Shown here in pieces: positions 51,984 to 64,000 of a stretch of DNA of 64,000 bases. A program made the position numbers and the translations under genes. The DNA lies in NCBI GenBank assembly GCA_054601695.1, contig BAAHQB010000057.1, forward strand, positions 682,001 to 746,000, written 5' to 3'. Position 1 is the stretch's first letter, and every line of letters starts with the position of its first letter. Source of the DNA: Amorphochlora amoebiformis (Eukaryota > Cercozoa > Chlorarachniophyceae). Under the pieces are notes generated by a model, which did no database searches, had not been told where the DNA came from, and worked only from the letters and a program-made list of their open reading frames with translations.

Positions 51984-52059
51984 TAATAATAATAATTATA
52001 ATAATAATAATAACAACAATAATAATATAAACTACAAACATACGTACATACGCCCATTA

Positions 52060-52093
<34 letters not shown>

Positions 52094-52184
52094 TATATAT
52101 CCCAGTATAGCGTTCGAGATGCTGTATATTTCGGGGGGGGGGACTACGTATCCCTATCATCACTATAATATACAAATCAAGGTC

Positions 52185-52227
<43 letters not shown>

Positions 52228-52240
52228 TTAATATATATAT
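50605..52240. other. Divergent spacer upstream of the peroxiredoxin gene and plus-strand gene
   Basis: 50605-51480 is balanced sequence with poly-G runs (50705-50714, 51340-51348) and open frames on both strands without convincing splice context. It should contain the peroxiredoxin 5' UTR and promoter. 51500-52080 is (TA)n, (CA)n and an (AAT)n tract at 51911-52027. A plus frame ending MSGVVVGVVVL at a GTGAGA donor (about 51404) could be the first exon of the next gene, but this is weak. Confidence 0.4.
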
Positions 52241-52452
52241 ATACCTACCTCTTAACCATAATCCAACTTTAAAACCGTGAGCAGAAACCCTAACCCTAAC
52301 CCTAACCCTAACCCTAACCCTAACCCTAACCCTAATTCCAACCCAAACCAAATTTAACCCTAACCCTAACCCTAACCCTAACCCTAACCCTAACACACCC
52401 AACATCACGATCTGCTGTTATCCCAAACAGCACTATAGCCCCACCCTGTGGA

Positions 52453-52498
52453 GGAGTCAATGGTCCTAGGACTAAGACATGCTGAATAATCTGATCCT
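52453..52498. repeat. 46-bp dispersed element between telomeric arrays (copy 2)
   Basis: It matches 27322-27367 at 44 of 46 positions and is again bounded directly by CCCTAA units on its right side. Confidence 0.85.
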
Positions 52499-52585
52499 AA
52501 CCCTAACCCTAACCCTAACCCTAACCCTAACCCTAACCCTAACCCTAACTCTATTACTAGCCTAAACCCTAACCCTCTCAAACAG

Positions 52586-58128
<5,543 letters not shown>

Positions 58129-58189
58129 CTTTCGCGCGCTAGTCGGATATACTTCCTTTCTTCCTTACTTCCTCCGGAACCGTATGGGT

Positions 58190-58275
58190 TCCGAGAATTT
58201 CCTGGGTTCCGAGAATTTCTTGGGTTCCGAGAATTTCTTGGGTTCCGAGAATTTCCTGGGTTCCGAGTGTTGTGG
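58190..58275. repeat. 19-21-bp tandem repeat GGGTTCCGAGAATTTC(C/T)T
   Basis: Five near-identical copies lie about 60-150 bases past the stop codon at 58128, in a balanced-composition 3' flank. Confidence 0.85.
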
Positions 58276-58369
58276 TATTACTCGTATACTCTAAGGAACT
58301 GACGGTAGTCTAGCCAGCCGCCGCGTAGTTAAGTAGCTATGGGTTCCGGTGTACGTTAACAATATATAT

Positions 58370-59349
<980 letters not shown>

Positions 59350-59354
59350 TTCAG

Positions 59355-63955
<4,601 letters not shown>

Positions 63956-64000
63956 GTTTTTTTCGAGCAACTATTATGGTCGTGTGTTAGGGTTAGGGTT

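Overview
This is eukaryotic nuclear DNA. Almost every gene is cut into short exons (13 to about 370 nt), and the introns are filled with (TA)n microsatellite, telomere-type TTAGGG/CCCTAA arrays and (GA/CT)n tracts. Most long open frames in the window are translated (TA)n and mean nothing. The genes appear only when the short islands of complex sequence are read as exons with GT..AG borders and matching phases. Organism (inference): a photosynthetic eukaryote with a complex plastid, probably a stramenopile alga. Reasons: TTAGGG repeats, a plastid DUF1995-family protein with a signal-plus-transit-like leader, a fungal/stramenopile-type Zn2Cys6 protein, and no bacterial features. The species is not identifiable from the sequence alone.

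Layout. 1-1931 (+): last exons of an unrecognised gene. 3370-8592 (-): six-exon coiled-coil protein. 9338-22728 (-): 18-exon membrane-anchored glycosyltransferase-like protein with a DAD motif. 23.0-24.0 kb: unresolved exon candidates on both strands. 24323-34714 (+): 17-exon DUF1995 plastid protein. 35391-37584 (-): WrbA-type NAD(P)H:quinone oxidoreductase with an MGC N-terminus. 37996-39015 (+): intronless Zn2Cys6 protein. 40291-50604 (-): 2-Cys peroxiredoxin in about 14 exons. 52586-58128 (+): unrecognised multi-exon protein. 59355-63955 (+): exon candidates of a further gene running off the window. WrbA and the peroxiredoxin are both redox-defence enzymes, but they have independent promoters and nothing suggests an operon.

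Main observation. Nearly every exon is flanked by tandem truncated copies of itself. Copies of the exon's 5' part, with its 3' splice site, lie only upstream. Copies of the 3' part, with the donor, lie only downstream. This polarity is what splice-junction-spanning tandem duplications would leave if the broken copy is absorbed into the intron. Introns here seem to grow outward from their ends and leave ladders of decoy splice sites. Second, telomeric arrays inside introns lie almost always with CCCTAA on the sense strand. Several run flush into the splice sites (donor GTAACCCTAACCC, acceptor CCCTAG), so some introns are essentially telomeric repeat from end to end.
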